Part shown: piece by piece, positions 9,958-17,620 of the stretch
Numbering within the stretch: position 1 is the first letter of the stretch
Layout: each line of letters begins with the position of its first letter
NCBI GenBank assembly: GCA_003427395.1
Contig: BFEA01000103.1
Span: forward strand, 302,501 to 327,872
Direction of reading: 5' to 3'
Source: Chara braunii
Lineage: Eukaryota; Streptophyta; Charophyceae; Charales; Characeae
Length of the DNA stretch: 25,372 bases
Program-made: the position numbers and the translations under genes
The notes under the pieces: generated by a model
Seen by the model: the letters and a program-made list of their open reading frames with translations, nothing else
Told to the model about the DNA's origin: nothing
The model's database searches: none

Positions 9958-10081
9958 AGAGCGAACAATACGTTTCAATCCGAAAGAACCCTAGTTGTTG
10001 TTAACGAGGCGAGTGTGGAAAGCGTCCCCTGGCGATCTACCGATAGATTACGCGGACTCATGCCCTCCAGATTTCGCTTAC

Positions 10082-10241
10082 CTTCTCGTAGTTAATGTGT
10101 CTTCTAGAGCGCACTAAAAGCAGGATCCTACGGATCTTGTCGAGAACTGCTCGAATTTTCCCGTACATCTTCGATCTAATCGTGGGGTCTTCTATGAATC
10201 GTGTTAAGTAGAACATCGGCCTAATAGTCTGTTTGATGTAC
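10082..10241 (-). CDS. Putative internal exon, unknown basic helical protein
   Basis: On the minus strand this 160-nt segment is bounded by a good acceptor (TTTGCTTTCTAG) and a strong donor (GAGAAG then GTAAGC). It encodes about 53 residues rich in Arg, Lys, Ile and Leu, including MFYLTRFIEDPTIRSKMYGK. Joined through a 76-nt intron (10242-10317, GTATGT to CTTTCTAG) to the segment at 10318-10436, the frame reads through without a stop; the splice makes a GTG valine codon. The match of splice phase and frame is the main support. I do not recognise the protein. Exons further left are not resolved, although the (CT)n tract at 9842 followed by CAG could be an acceptor. Confidence 0.5.
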
Positions 10242-10317
10242 CTAGAAAGCAAAGTGATCAGACGCTTTCGCGAATTCACGGTAGTGTGTAGCGATTGTCG
10301 TCTCCCGCAGCACATAC

Positions 10318-10436
10318 ACCTCGCCGACATCTTGAAGTNATATGAGTAAAGAACCACAGATCACCAGCCCGATCCCGAGGCTAATGAAGCCTCCTCCAAG
10401 AAACAACGCGCCTATCACATCCCGAACACGTCTCAT
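10318..10436 (-). CDS. Putative exon with a membrane segment
   Basis: Minus-strand segment beginning with ATG at 10436 and ending at a donor GAGGT followed by GTATGT. It encodes about 39 residues with a long hydrophobic stretch (IGALFLGGGFISLGIGLVIC) preceded by MRRVRD, typical of a membrane-spanning helix with a positive flank. One ambiguous base at 10339 affects one codon. The ATG may be a true start, or an internal Met of an exon whose acceptor lies just upstream (CTAACCTCCGAG). The product is unknown. Frame continuity into 10082-10241 across the proposed intron supports it. Confidence 0.45.
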
Positions 10437-10929
10437 CCCTCGGAGGTTAGCCAGGAATTAATGGCAAACAAGAAGATCTTCCAGTATGTCAATACGTGAT
10501 ACGAAATCCTCCGAGTATATTCCCCGGTGCACCTTCGACCGGACGGCTCCGCTACACCGCGCTTCGCCAAGCCGGTACTAGGAGTCGCCTCGAAGCATGT
10601 CGGACGGATCCCGCTCGAATGGAGTGGTCTAGCCGCAGTCCCGCTTATCTTCCCTCCGCCCTATACCTGCCATGTATGTCAGATCCCTCCATACGGACCT
10701 CGTACCCCGAGCTCGACACACTAACTCACACGGAGGAGAAGGGTTTCTCCTCCCTACTTCCCAGTTCGCACTGTGCTGCCAATACCGAGTTTATACGACC
10801 ATCCCCGTCTACCCGTACGACCGAGAACTATACTACTCACACCCATGACACCCGATATAAGCACCAGACCCACTTACCGATACCAGTTGAACTATCCGCA
10901 TATCAAGAAGCTAAAGCGAAGAAACTCAC

Positions 10930-10985
10930 ATTCCACAGTTCTTCCTCGAAGAGGAAACAGTACGTAATCACTTCAACATCAAACC
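10930..10985 (-). CDS. Putative short exon
   Basis: 56 nt on the minus strand between the acceptor TTTCTGTTCTAG and the donor AAT followed by GTGAGT. In the stop-free frame it reads FDVEVITYCFLFEEELWN. No family is recognised. It fits the pattern of short exons on this strand from 10.1 to 11.9 kb, but its phase to its neighbours could not be fixed. Confidence 0.35.
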
Positions 10986-11075
10986 CTAGAACAGAAACTT
11001 CGAGCCCATGATCGACTAGTAGCCTAGTTGAGGTCACACGCCGTAGACATAGCCACCGACCAGCCTCAAAGTTAC

Positions 11076-11144
11076 CGGTTACTATATGCCTGAGAGCAAG
11101 GAAGACCGCGGCAACAAAGTCCGAGCAGCCTCAAAAGACACACC
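11076..11144 (-). CDS. Putative short exon, boundaries uncertain
   Basis: The acceptor on the minus strand is excellent (TTTGTTTCTCTTCCAG). The segment after it is open in one frame as GVSFEAARTLLPRSSLLSGI and in a second frame to a donor CCG followed by GTAACT at 11075. The two readings conflict, so the reading frame and right donor are not decided. Confidence 0.3.
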
Positions 11145-11519
11145 CTGGAAGAGAAACAAACAACAGATCAAAGTTAAAAAACTCATGCTCAGATCCGAGG
11201 ATATGCATAGCCAGCCACAAAAACGAGCACCGGTGATGTCCCTCAACCGGTTTCATCTGCCCACCGAGCAGAACTCATCAGGAGGGTGAACGCAAGTTCG
11301 CGTGCCCAAAGAAGAGGTTGAAGCCTTGCCTTCCCTATTTAACAGATCTGCCAAAACCTTACTAACGAAAACCCAGAACGCAGCGTACCCACCAAGCCCA
11401 CCTACTCGTGTTGAGTCCAACGTACGACCCTACTCTTCTACCATTCGTCGTTATGGCGATAGCCCAAATTTAAACTACTCATAACGAAATGTAGCCGAAA
11501 TGCTTACCAGGTTCATTAC

Positions 11520-11660
11520 CTGCATCGTCCAAAATAAATCCGAAGTTTCTGAAACTCCCGCAGTACTCAGTCCAAAAAACCGTCTAGAAGCAAAAAACCC
11601 TTTATCGTACAGCAGACCCCGGTCCGAGGTTACATCGTGCCCTGTATCCGGACGGGTAAC
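11520..11660 (-). CDS. Putative internal exon, 47 codons
   Basis: 141 nt on the minus strand between a good acceptor (GTGAATCTTTTAG) and a strong donor (ATGCAG then GTAATG). It is open in phase 0 for exactly 47 codons, starting VTRPDTGHDVTSDRG and ending SETSDLFWTMQ. Upstream, a phase-0 donor (AAATGG then GTAGAC) at 11821 gives a 161-nt intron and joins it in frame to 11822-11945. This is the best-supported exon of the putative gene. The protein is not recognised. Confidence 0.5.
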
Positions 11661-11821
11661 CTAAAAGATTCACCCAAAAGTGGTAACCGCCCAGTGTAGC
11701 TACTGCATAACTAAATCGAGGCCGACCACGCGGAGAAAGTGCGGGTCGGGTTGACAAAACGACAAAAGATCGTCCAGGCTAGAACAGGCAAAGTCGTGAT
11801 GGTCAATCACGTGTCGTCTAC

Positions 11822-11945
11822 CCATTTCAAACCACAAGCCGTCGTAATCTGCCGGGGCCCGTTCTCGTTCAGCCAGCTCACTATGGACAAAAATAGCGCT
11901 GGGGTCCACCCACCAAGCAGTGGTAGAGTGGGCCCCAAGATCGAG
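11822..11945 (-). CDS. Putative exon truncated by the assembly gap
   Basis: Minus-strand frame running out of the gap, hydrophobic at first (ILGPTLPLLGGWTPALFLSI) and ending TTACGLKW at a GTAGAC donor in phase 0. A second frame is also open here for about 80 codons to 11700 and would read SELAERERAPADYDG. I prefer the first because its splice phase matches the next exon. The upstream part is lost in the gap. Confidence 0.4.
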
Positions 11946-12361
11946 NNNNNNNNNNNNNNNNNNNNNNNNNNNNNNNNNNNNNNNNNNNNNNNNNNNNNNN
12001 NNNNNNNNNNNNNNNNNNNNNNNNNNNNNNNNNNNNNNNNNNNNNNNNNNNNNNNNNNNNNNNNNNNNNNNNNNNNNNNNNNNNNNNNNNNNNNNNNNNN
12101 NNNNNNNNNNNNNNNNNNNNNNNNNNNNNNNNNNNNNNNNNNNNNNNNNNNNNNNNNNNNNNNNNNNNNNNNNNNNNNNNNNNNNNNNNNNNNNNNNNNN
12201 NNNNNNNNNNNNNNNNNNNNNNNNNNNNNNNNNNNNNNNNNNNNNNNNNNNNNNNNNNNNNNNNNNNNNNNNNNNNNNNNNNNNNNNNNNNNNNNNNNNN
12301 NNNNNNNNNNNNNNNNNNNNNNNNNNNNNNNNNNNNNNNNNNNNNNNNNNNNNNNNNNNNN
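11946..12361. other. Assembly gap, 416 N
   Basis: Run of N. The left edge lies in putative coding sequence and the right edge in a GT microsatellite, so the gap probably reflects unresolved simple repeat. Long frames that appear to cross it are artefacts. Confidence 1.
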
Positions 12362-12518
12362 TGTGTGTGTGTGTGTGTGCCTGTGTGTGTGTGCAAGCGC
12401 GTGTGTGTGTGTGTGTACGCGCGCGCGTGTGTGTGTGTATGTGTGTGTGCGCGAGTGTGTGTGTGTGCGCGTGGGCGGGCATGTGTGTGTGTGTGCGAGC
12501 GGGCGGGTGTGTGAGTGT
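12362..12518. repeat. (GT)n microsatellite with GC interruptions
   Basis: TG/GT dinucleotide tract with GCGC and GGGCGGGC interruptions immediately after the gap. Confidence 0.97.
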
Positions 12519-13361
12519 TGCATACTGTAACGGTGCAGACCAGAACAAAAACCGACCTCTCAATACAAAGTACAAGATAGCGTAGCGGAAGACTTAGATA
12601 CCAATGATCCGAACAATCAATATTGCAATGCAGCCCCGAACATACATCATCATCATTGTTCCATGGTGTGAAGGGGTTTGGCGCTCACACAGGAAGACTG
12701 CGCCAGCCCCAACCATACACAGACGAAGAAGAGGGGAAGATGGGAATGTCGTCAACACCAAGTCTTCGACACAGGCCCAAATAGTCCCTCGTCAAAATGT
12801 CTGAATCCCAATGTCGAGTCTGGATCCAACGTTGTTAAGTCTCAAGTCACAACTCTCTCTCTCTGTAGTAGTCTGCTGATACTGGGAAGTCGGGTGGTGA
12901 GAGGGTGAAGAAGAGATGGTGGACTTAGAAGAGGAAGAAGAAGAACTCTCTCTCTCTGTGTGTCCAGTACTAACCTGTGAAGTTGGCGCCTTGATGCAGG
13001 TACCTCGAAGATGGAGCTGGAGCTATGGTGCCATAGGTAAGTACCGCTGGCCTCCGCCAGCCATCTCTCTCCAATGCTACCACTATCAGCTACTAGCGCC
13101 CTGCGCTGAAGACTACTCCTGCAGCTGTGAGCACCCAGCGCTGAAGACTACTGCGCTCCTCTTGAGTGCTGTGGCTGAATCCTAAAGACTACTCGTGCCT
13201 ACTGTCCAACTACCTACCCGTGAAGTGCATGGGAACTTCCTATGCACTACTCGGGTGCCTCCTGACTGCAGGGCGAGGCGGTCCAGGACTCGGAGGCTGC
13301 TCTTGCCAATGCCGAAGGGAGTCAGGGGCTGCCGCTGCAGCTCCTGCTTGAGGGTGTCGTG
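12519..13361. other. No gene; candidate plus-strand micro-exon at 13000-13036
   Basis: The plus strand has a textbook branch point TACTAAC at 12969, then TTGATGCAG, 37 nt, and a strong donor CATAG followed by GTAAGTACC at 13037. The 37-nt segment reads VPRRWSWSYGAI in an open frame. Beyond this there are short GAAGACTACT and AAGACTACT repeats at 13107-13195. Part may belong to the LTR whose 5' end is at 13658. Confidence 0.35.
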
Positions 13362-13658
13362 GGGAACAGGCCAAAAATAGCCTGTTCCCGAAACCCTGTT
13401 TTTGTGCCTGAGTCTTAGGGTAGGTCGATCTTATGAGGACCCGAAAGTGGCCCTCCGTTTCAGGCTGAAAAACCTCAGGGCTGAAAAGCCTCAGGGCTGA
13501 AAAACCTTGTTTTAGGCTAAAAGGACATAGGGCCTGCATGCCCTCGTTTTTCAGTTTTTAAGGCTGAAACGACAAGGGCCTGTAAGCCCTTATTTCTAGG
13601 CTTTAGGCTGGAAATGCGGGACGGGCCCTGCAGGCCCGTGTGGCTACGCAGTATGCCA
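13362..13658 (-). repeat. LTR-like segment (3' LTR, 5' part)
   Basis: It begins on the minus strand with TGGCATAC directly after a G-rich polypurine tract, where a 3' LTR should start. It holds three tandem 46-bp units each with a hairpin (13529-13544, 13574-13591, 13621-13639), reiterated GGCTGAAAA-CCTCA strings at 13463-13510, and a 10-bp perfect hairpin GGGAACAGGC/GCCTGTTCCC at 13362-13389. The true 3' end was not found: no second copy of this sequence is visible in the window to compare with. Confidence 0.6.
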
Positions 13659-13671
13659 CCCCCCCCCTTCC
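13659..13671 (-). promoter_or_regulatory. Polypurine tract of the retrotransposon
   Basis: Minus-strand GGAAGGGGGGGGG immediately before TGGCATAC, 15 bases past the end of the pol frame. Its position and composition fit the plus-strand priming site of LTR retrotransposons. Confidence 0.75.
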
Positions 13672-13685
13672 TTGAAAGACTGAGC

Positions 13686-15090
13686 TTACCTGCGAGGGCG
13701 AAGCTGTCTGTCTGAGAGAGGGACCACAATCCGGGTGGGAGGGGCAGGTCGTGAAGGTCCCTGAGCTAACCTTTGTCGCTCGTACTGAGTGTAGATCAGC
13801 GGTGCGGATGCTTTCAAATCTGTTCCTGAAATCCACCGAGTGTCGTCGGGATCGCATGCTCTGAATATAACTTTGTACTGTCGAGGCTTGTTGCCGTACT
13901 TGCGATCCGTGATGACGCGGTCAACCTCTTGATGACCATCCATAGATGGAGGGTCCTACGATCGTCAGCCTGGGAAGTCGTCGCTCTTAGCTGGTGTATA
14001 TGTTGCCAGCTTCGAGGCATGAAAGACTGGATGGACCGTCAAATGCGCCGGGATGTTGATCACAAATGAAGGGTCATAGGGCTCATTGCCCGCGGCTGAT
14101 GTTACGGGCCATGGTTCAAACCACTTGGGAAGCATTTTGCGTGAAACGTCCTGTTCCAGTGCAAACTCTTCCGCGGAGACCCAAACTAGATCACCGGCGC
14201 GGATGTGACATGGCACGCGGCGCCTGTTGGCTTGCTGCTGCATGCGGACTTCAGCCTTTTGCATGTTCGCGCGGGCTTGAGCCAGCAATTCCCTGTACTT
14301 CCGGACGGAAGCGGGAGAGCAAGCGGCGTCGATGTCGGCTGGTCGTGGGAGGAGAAGCTCGGCGAAGATACGGCCTTTCCGTCCACCGTGGTGCAACTCA
14401 AATGGAGTCACGCCGATCGCCGGGTGCACCTAAGTGTTGTAGGCAAACTCGATGTCGGGGAGGCGGTCAACCCAATCTTTCTGGTCCGGACGGATGAGCG
14501 TACGAAGCATCATTTGAGCGGTTTGATGTGCCCGCTCCGTTTGCCCATTCGTCAGTGGATGCCGAGCCGAACTTGGTTTCATCTTTGTGTCGGACTGCTG
14601 CATGAGAGCAGTCCAAAATGCCGACATGAAGCGAGTGTCGCGGTCGCTGACTATGTCTTCAGGTACACTGTGGCCACAAATCCAACCGGTGTGCAAGAGG
14701 TGTGCCATCTCGGGAGCCGTGGAGTAGTACTTGCAAGGGAGAAAACGCGCATACTTACTCAAACGGTCTACAATCGTGAGGATGTCGTCGTGCCCGAGGC
14801 GATCGTGGGGAAATGGTCCGGTGACATCCATGGCAATGGAGAGGCCGGGTTCCCGTGGGATAGGCATCGGGCGCAACTCGCCGTAGGGGTTGCGATTGCG
14901 GGGCTTGCTTCGTCGGCAAACTTCGCAAGAGTCGCAATACCGAATGACATCGGTAATGAGGTCGGGCCATTAGAATTGTTGTCGAAGTCCTGCAATGGTT
15001 CGGTTGACTCCGAAATGGCCGGCGAGTCGCGAGTCATGATACTCACCTAGAAGTCGAGTCCGAAGACGACAGTCTCGTGGGACACACAAT
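13686..15090 (-). pseudogene. Integrase with C-terminal chromodomain, broken
   Basis: The enzyme would insert the cDNA into host DNA. An HHCC zinc-binding region is visible (EYHDSRLAGHFG, then YCDSCEVC). The catalytic core keeps the DD35E triad: Asp in MDVTGPFP, Asp in VSDRDTRF, and Glu in NGQTERAHQ with exactly 35 residues between the last two. The tail ends with a chromodomain-like segment at 13686-13943 (EVDRVITDRKYGNKPRQYKV). In-frame stops lie at 14970-14972 (in the zinc region, where Trp is usual), 14430-14432 (after FAYNT), 13965-13967 and 13956-13958. All pieces are in one frame, so the damage here is by substitution. The chromodomain is thought to steer integration to modified chromatin. 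Confidence 0.92.
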
Positions 15091-15663
15091 AAGGTCCTTG
15101 CCTCTCGAGTGGAGGAGCAAATACCCGTCGGCAATGCGATAATGGTTGGTCGACGGGTGATCCGAAGACAACTGCGCATACAACGTGGCGAAGTCCGGAT
15201 CCGACTCATATCCCCGGATGAAGTGTCGCTGAAGTACCTCGTCGAATGCGAAGGCATGATGTGTCATAGCGCAAAGATCAGGTCTTTGCGAGAGTGCATC
15301 TGCTGCGCGATTGGAGAGGTCGGGAAGATGTTTCAGTGTGAAGTCAAATTGGTCGATGAAGTACATCCATCGTCCGATCGTGCTGCTCATTGTATCCTTC
15401 ATCTTGTAGTCAGTCAGTGGGTTGTTGTTCGTAACCCATGTGAACCTACGACGCCCAAGAAGGAAGTGCCGCCATCGCTTGAGAGCCATCACGAACGCGA
15501 GCAGCTCCTTCTTCCTTGCATCATCAAGCGAGTTGATGGGAGGCACTTTGTGGCTGAAATACTCCACAGGGTGCCAGTCGTCGTCGTTGTGTTGTTCCAA
15601 GACTGCCCCAATGCCATAGCCGGAAGCGTCAGTTGTCACTCTTGTAGGCAGGGTGCAGGTCAT
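15043..15663 (-). pseudogene. RNase H domain of pol, catalytic Asp changed
   Basis: RNase H removes the RNA strand during cDNA synthesis. It starts TRVTTDASGYGIGAVLEQ (first catalytic Asp) and has the Glu in KKELLAFVMAL. At the usual TDxNPL site the sequence is VTNNNPL, so the Asp is replaced by Asn through one G-to-A change. A one-base shift at about 15652-15662 separates it from the RT frame (IYD, then TLPTR), and a second shift at about 15085-15091 separates it from integrase (KDL, then CVPRDCR). The linker to integrase contains ADALSQRPDLCAM, close to the common ADALSR string. Confidence 0.9.
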
Positions 15664-16150
15664 AGATGCTAAGGACGGGTGCCATGAGCATGGTCGTCTT
15701 AAGTGCTTGGAATGACCGGCGTGCGTCGTCATCGAATACGAATGGCACCTTTGGCGATTGTAATCTCGTCATAGGTGCAGCAATACTCGAGTATCCGGTG
15801 ATGAATCGCTGATAGTAGCCCGCCAACCCCATGAATGAACGAACGTCTGTGGTGTTAGTGGGCTCGGGCCATACGCGGAGGACCTCGATCTTGTCCGCAA
15901 GCGGACGGATGCCTTGCGGCATCATATAATGTCCCAAGTACTCCAGCTCCTCTCGCGCGAATTCGCATTTGTCGCGGTTGGCTTTGTACTTGGCTTGTCG
16001 TAGCCGCTCCAAAACGGTGCGCAGGTGTTCCATATGCTCGTCCAAACTCCGGCTGTACACCAGGATGTCGTCGTGGTAGATAAGTATGAATCGATCCAGC
16101 ATGTATCGAAACTCTGTTGTCATAGCCGCTTGGAAAGTGGCGGGGGCATG
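15629..16150 (-). pseudogene. Reverse transcriptase, 3' part only
   Basis: The palm and thumb part of RT is present: APATFQAAMTTEFRYML, the active-site box ILIYHDDILVYSRS (YxDD with His at x), CEFAREELEYLGH and SFMGLAGYYQRFI. The upstream half of the domain, including the fingers and the first catalytic Asp of the palm, is missing. At about 16147-16152 the sequence jumps from the protease ending (GMSWLQSEDHP) straight to APATFQ in another frame. By the usual spacing in this family roughly 200 codons have been lost. The domain cannot be functional. Confidence 0.93.
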
Positions 16151-17026
16151 GGTGGTCCTCGCTTTGCAACCATGACATGCCCAAGATCATGTCGAATTTG
16201 GTGTCCAAAATATCGAAGGACACCGCCTCGCTCGCATGCGGGGCAAAGTACACGGGGACGTCATCAATGCACCGGTCTATTGACTTGTGCGTGTGACTGT
16301 CCGCCAACGTGACTTGCGTCGGCTGGGACTTCCTCCGGACGCGTGGGCCAAGGTCGGCGCGTACCATAAAGTCCTGGATCATGTAGTTGCGAGATGCTCC
16401 GCAATCAATCAAAGCGCTGCAGGTCGCCTCTCCGATCTGAATGCGTACATATAACAATGGTGCATCGATGTCGTTGTACCGTTGTGTCTTGAACGCGCGA
16501 TCGATCTTCGCAATGTAGGCGTGAAGGTCGACAACCTCTACTCCGACGTCCATCAACGGAGTTGGTACTGCAGTGTGCAAGTAATCCCGCAATTGTGCCA
16601 TGAACACGTTGCAATGAGGTTTCGGCAATCGACCGGACCGGGGAAGGGGCATCCATTGGAAGTCCGCAAATGTCAACGGGTCGAGCTCTTCAAGTCTTGA
16701 CCATGACGTTGAATCCCCGGCGGTAGATGGCGGCGAAGCTGTCGAATCGGTTGCCGATGGTGATGAAACCGTGCATGCGGTAGATTGTTGCACGTGGAGC
16801 AGTTGGTCCAGCGGTGGGACCAAGTGGACAGCATAGTCCTCGTAAGCATACCAAGAACTTACGACATTCGCATCCTCCCCAGATGTGTAGGAGGACACTA
16901 GCAAGGCGGCCGAATCTCGCGGAGTGGGAGGTGGAGTCGCCTCACCTCCCACGGAACTCAGTTTCCCTAGTTGATACGATGTCGGGCGGCCGAACCCCAG
17001 TCGACCACCCGAAATTCGCCTAATTG
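16150..17026 (-). pseudogene. Retropepsin-like protease with N-terminal linker
   Basis: Open from just after a stop at 17027-17029 without an obvious Met; the first 27 codons read through RISGGRLGFGRPTSYQLGKL. A Ser/Thr/Pro-rich linker follows (TPPPTPRDSAALL, SSPSATDSTASPPS), then EELDPLTFADFQWMPLP and RLPKPHCNVFMAQLRDYL. The protease has ALIDCGASRNYM (D-C-G-A in place of the usual D-S/T-G-A) and FDMILGMSWL, typical of gypsy proteases. It would cut the Gag-Pol polyprotein. This part has no internal stop, so it is the best-kept piece of the element. It ends at the deletion junction. Confidence 0.9.
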
Positions 17027-17064
17027 GCCTTTAGGCCAAATGATTAAAGGGAAATTTATGGGGA

Positions 17065-17118
17065 CTTTCGTCTGACTCATCGGGAAAAATTAGGGGTCAG
17101 GAAGGGACCCCTAATTTT
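17065..17118 (-). repeat. 13-bp hairpin followed by hammerhead-like core
   Basis: Perfect arms AAAATTAGGGGTC (17086-17098) and GACCCCTAATTTT (17106-17118) with a 7-base loop. On the minus strand the hairpin is followed by CCGATGAGTCAGACGAAAG, close to the hammerhead core CTGATGA-stem-GAAA. C replaces the essential U after the first C, stem II would be GTC/GAC with one loop base, and no stem III is evident. Another perfect hairpin TTGGCC/GGCCAA lies at 17023-17038. Confidence 0.6.
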
Positions 17119-17289
17119 CGCCACGACAAGTGTCGAGACTAGCCCTTGAAAACGGCGAAACGGATGACTGCACCGACCACATTTAGTGCCTGTTGTTTCC
17201 GTCCGTTCCGAGGCTAGTTCCGAAGCGGCTAGCCGCAGGGCGGGGATGCGGGAGTAGTCCTTGGCACGACTCTTATACATCGCACAATT

Positions 17290-17620
17290 GATGAGGGAAT
17301 GGAGCCTTGAGAATTCATTAATTCTAATATCAGAATTAAAATTGGGAAAAAAGGATTAAGAAAACGGGGGGGTTGAGAATAATGGAATATTTGCTAATTA
17401 TTTAGAATTTATCGGAATTTATTCTTGAGGGAATTTCCCATTATTTTCATTACTTCCGATGATGGAATTAAAAGTGAAAAAAATAATTGAAAATAATAAA
17501 AGAAAAGAAAAACTGCGGTTATTTATTAATTGATTAAATTTGATTATGATCACTCGCGATGGATTTTACTTATTATTTGATTAAATTTTGTTGAAAGTAC
17601 TCGCGACGGATTTTTGCCTG
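17290..17620. other. AT-rich segment with inverted and direct repeats
   Basis: Perfect inverted repeat TTAATTCT/AGAATTAA at 17318-17339. A two-copy direct repeat with TGATTAAATTT and CTCGCGA(T/C)GGATTTT begins at 17531 and 17578 (47 bp apart). No gene is seen. Confidence 0.7.

Larger units (their letters stand above)
13362..17029 (-). mobile_element. Ty3/gypsy LTR retrotransposon pol half, defective
   Basis: Order on the minus strand is protease, reverse transcriptase, RNase H, integrase, chromodomain, polypurine tract, LTR. That order with a chromodomain places it in the chromovirus-like branch of Ty3/gypsy. It resembles elements I recall from Chara braunii. No gag is directly attached: the frame starts after a stop at about 17027-17029, and gag-like sequence lies 4.1 kb further right. 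No matching 5' LTR was found. Two frameshifts, at least four stops and an internal deletion show it is dead. Confidence 0.9.

Noticed and set aside
9445-9978. Minus-strand frame of 177 codons
   Set aside because: The first third is translated (CT)n repeat and the rest has no domain; it is probably open by chance.
9998-10005. Telomere-like CCCTAG in AACCCTAG
   Set aside because: A single short match without tandem repetition.
10496-11011. Plus-strand frame of 171 codons
   Set aside because: Low-complexity Ser/Thr/Pro/Arg composition with no domain, and it lies opposite better-supported minus-strand exons.
11700-12585. Long frames crossing the N run
   Set aside because: They exist only because N codons are not read as stops; the right part is GT-repeat translation.
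16966-16990. Primer-binding-site-like GTATCAACTAGG on the minus strand
   Set aside because: It only loosely resembles a Met-tRNA complement and lies inside the open pol frame, with no LTR beside it.
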